A stretch of 64,000 bases of DNA, from positions 1-64,000 of the forward strand of contig JBDKVA010000193.1 of assembly GCA_039679375.1 (NCBI GenBank), read 5' to 3'. The stretch comes from JBDKVA01 sp039679375. Its GTDB lineage: Bacteria > Bacillota > Clostridia > Acetivibrionales > DTU013. Of this stretch, positions 62,127-64,000 are shown in pieces (positions within the stretch are counted from its first letter, which is position 1; every line of letters begins with the position of its first letter). The notes under the pieces were generated by a model, which worked only from the letters and a program-made list of their open reading frames with translations, was not told where the DNA came from and ran no database searches. The position numbers and the translations under genes are program-made.

Positions 62127-63047
62127 ATGAATATATTATCCTCAAAAAGAGAATCTGCAAAATCAATTTCATACAGGTGGAATACTATATTAAATACAAT
62201 TATTGCTTCATATACTGCAATTTGTTTACTTCCGTTTCTGTTGGTATTTATAGTCTCATTTACTGACGAGAAATCAATAAGCCGGCATGGATATTCGTTC
62301 TTTCCTAAAGTGTTGTCGCTTGAAGCATACAAATCGGTTATATTAAATACCAAATCAATAGGACGAATATACCTTATTTCTATAATTGTTACAGTCATAG
62401 GCACGCTATTAGGATTACTTATTATGGCAATGTATGCTTATCCTATTTCGCGAAGCAGCTTCCGTTACAGGACCCACTTCACATTTTATATATACTTTAC
62501 AATGCTGTTTGGCGGCGGAATGGTGCCGTGGTATATTATATGTACCCAGGTTCTAAAAATGAAAAATACTATTTGGGCTCTGATAGTTCCATATCTTTTC
62601 AATGTATTTTATGTAATTATACTTAGAACATTTTTTAAGACAATTCACGAGTCTATAATTGAATCAGCAAAGCTGGATGGTGCCAGTGAAATAAAAATTT
62701 TCCGTTCAATCATCCTGCCGCTTTCTCTGCCGGTACTTGCCAGCGTAGGGCTTTTTACGTCGATTGGTTATTGGAATGACTGGTGGCTTTCCCTGATGTT
62801 TCAGGATTCGGGCTATTGGATAAATTTACAGTATGCAATGTACAAGGTACTTGAAAATGCAACTTATCTCGCCACATTAAGCGGAGGTGCGGGTGGAGGA
62901 CTAACACAATCCCAGCTTGCAAATATGCCGACAGAAACCATGCGTATGGCGATGTGCGTTTTTGCAATAGGTCCTATTATTTTGGCATATCCCTTCTTCC
63001 AGAGATATTTTGTAAGCGGTCTGACTATAGGCTCAATAAAGGGATAG
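62127..63047 (+). CDS. Sugar ABC permease, LplC/YtcP-like
   Basis: A 306-residue permease with 6 hydrophobic segments. The EAA loop is near residue 185 (ESAKLDGASEIKIFRSIILP). The C-terminus RYFVSGLTIGSIKG is the conserved end of the YtcP/LplC family. GGAGGGTGCAGC precedes ATG 62127, 12 bases after the first permease. The two permeases form the membrane channel for the binding protein that follows. Confidence 0.92.
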   Translation: MNILSSKRESAKSISYRWNTILNTIIASYTAICLLPFLLVFIVSFTDEKSISRHGYSFFPKVLSLEAYKSVILNTKSIGRIYLISIIVTVIGTLLGLLIMAMYAYPISRSSFRYRTHFTFYIYFTMLFGGGMVPWYIICTQVLKMKNTIWALIVPYLFNVFYVIILRTFFKTIHESIIESAKLDGASEIKIFRSIILPLSLPVLASVGLFTSIGYWNDWWLSLMFQDSGYWINLQYAMYKVLENATYLATLSGGAGGGLTQSQLANMPTETMRMAMCVFAIGPIILAYPFFQRYFVSGLTIGSIKG

Positions 63048-63136
63048 TTGGAATTTAAGCGGCAGACAATTCCGGATACGCTGCTGCTTGAAGATAAAGC
63101 ACAAGCTTGTAAGAATTTATTAAGGGAGGCAGTTTT

Positions 63137-64000
63137 ATGAAAAAGGTTTTAAAGCTTCTATGTCTTGCTCTTTGTATCAGTATGCTACTGACTTCATTTC
63201 TAACAGGTTGTACAAAAGATAGTGGTGATGATCCTGAACCCGGCAAAACATCTGACCCGGCAAAAACATCTGACGGGGTTGTTGACACAAAGCCTGAGTT
63301 GGAGCCATATGAAGTGAAATGGTTCTTCGGGGGAAGCGGCGGCGAACCTGACGAAAAGATGGTTGAGGATGAGATAGGCAAGTATCTGAAGGATAAAATC
63401 AATACTACCGTTGACATCGTACAGATCCCTCTCGGAGAATATAACCAGAGGCTTATGCCAATCCTTCAATCAGGAGAAAAGGCGGATTTAATTTTCTCGT
63501 GCTCCTGGACCCAGACAGTCTATTTTGACCAGGCCAGAACCGGACTTCTTACTGAGATAACGGACGAGATGCTTGATAAGTATGCGCCCAATATAAAGAA
63601 GGTGCTGGGGGCTACTCCATTCCTTGAGGGCGCAAAGGTTGACGGAAAGCTATACAATATAGCATGCAACAAGGAAGTGGGCAGACAGGGCGGTGTACTG
63701 CTAAACAAAGCGCTTGTCGACAAATACAAATTTGATCTGAGCACACTTAAGAAATATGCAGATCTTGAGCCTATGCTGCAAAAAATAAAGGATAATGAAC
63801 CTGATGTTTATCCGCTTGGTACCTGCGGAAATGACACCGTTGAGTATCTGACTGCATGCTATGGAGACTGGTCTTCAAGCATACTTATCAGATTCCCGAT
63901 GAACGGGACGAAATGGGTTCCTGTAACGGATATACCCGAAATTGTTGACATATGGAGAACTATGAAAAGATACGGTGATTTAGGATTTACCAGGGAGGAT
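63137..64000 (+). CDS. Extracellular carbohydrate-binding lipoprotein (partial, runs off window)
   Basis: Open from ATG 63137 (GGGAGGC upstream) to the window end, 288 codons without stop. The signal peptide MKKVLKLLCLALCISMLLTS ends in the lipobox LTGC, so it is a lipoprotein anchored outside the membrane. A Pro/Asp/Thr linker follows, then an LplA-type family: VKWFFGGSGGEPDEKMVEDE, LIFSCSWTQTVYFDQAR and KLYNIACNKEVGRQGG. It delivers sugar to the two preceding permeases. The C-terminal part is outside the window. Confidence 0.93.
   Translation, partial: MKKVLKLLCLALCISMLLTSFLTGCTKDSGDDPEPGKTSDPAKTSDGVVDTKPELEPYEVKWFFGGSGGEPDEKMVEDEIGKYLKDKINTTVDIVQIPLGEYNQRLMPILQSGEKADLIFSCSWTQTVYFDQARTGLLTEITDEMLDKYAPNIKKVLGATPFLEGAKVDGKLYNIACNKEVGRQGGVLLNKALVDKYKFDLSTLKKYADLEPMLQKIKDNEPDVYPLGTCGNDTVEYLTACYGDWSSSILIRFPMNGTKWVPVTDIPEIVDIWRTMKRYGDLGFTRED

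Overview
The window looks like a chromosomal segment of a low-to-medium GC Gram-positive anaerobe, most likely a Clostridia member (Hungateiclostridiaceae/Ruminiclostridium-like), with a Paenibacillus-like bacillus as the alternative. The reasons are strong AGGAGG-type ribosome binding sites, GTG and TTG starts, an S-layer-anchored exoprotein, a YesM/AraC-type membrane regulator beside an Lpl-type sugar ABC transporter, and a Hen1/Pnkp RNA-repair operon. This placement is inference. I saw no rRNA, tRNA or CRISPR.

Layout. 0-7.1 kb: an L-rhamnose catabolic operon (rhaB, rhaA, class II aldolase) is separated from its mutarotase gene rhaM by an RHS-toxin remnant with an orphan DUF2750 gene, a truncated tyrosine recombinase and an MFS transporter. 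7.1-23.2 kb: a 16-kb accessory island holds a DUF429-like remnant, a SWIM / HEAT / MoxR AAA+ / DUF5682 / VWA module, and then a separately promoted RNA-repair operon (hen1, a zinc-metallopeptidase-TPR gene, pnkp). It ends in a run of broken genes (PHP, aminoglycoside-phosphotransferase-like, IS3). The island is bracketed by two directly repeated 138-bp copies of the 3' end of rhaM. 23.3-27.9 kb: acyl-ACP thioesterase, transketolase and a membrane-anchored solute-binding protein. 27.9-30.7 kb: an SLH-domain exoprotein with a degenerate M1-peptidase-like region.

30.9-45.7 kb: a promoter-led block of five very large, tightly spaced genes encodes a multi-domain peptidoglycan hydrolase, a DUF6603-like protein and three giant proteins of unknown function. 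This is the best candidate in the window for an undescribed multi-protein machine. 45.8-52 kb: nitroreductase, nagA, an ABC exporter pair and a MarR / flavodoxin / FMN-binding operon with tandem palindromic operators. 52-58.5 kb: SGNH esterase, URO-D-family protein, a Cys-rich hypothetical protein, a MazEF-type toxin-antitoxin pair, an alpha/alpha-barrel-like protein and several gene fragments. 58.5 kb to the end: an AraC-type membrane regulator divergent from an Lpl-type carbohydrate ABC transporter whose binding protein runs off the window.

How the parts may work together (inference): the MoxR/VWA/SWIM/HEAT/DUF5682 set resembles ATP-driven chaperone-like conflict or stress systems. Its neighbour can seal and 3'-methylate cleaved RNA, so the island may combine a stress- or phage-responsive module with repair of the RNA damage that follows. 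The rhamnose, NagA, SGNH, URO-D and Lpl genes suggest a plant- or cell-wall-glycan degrader.
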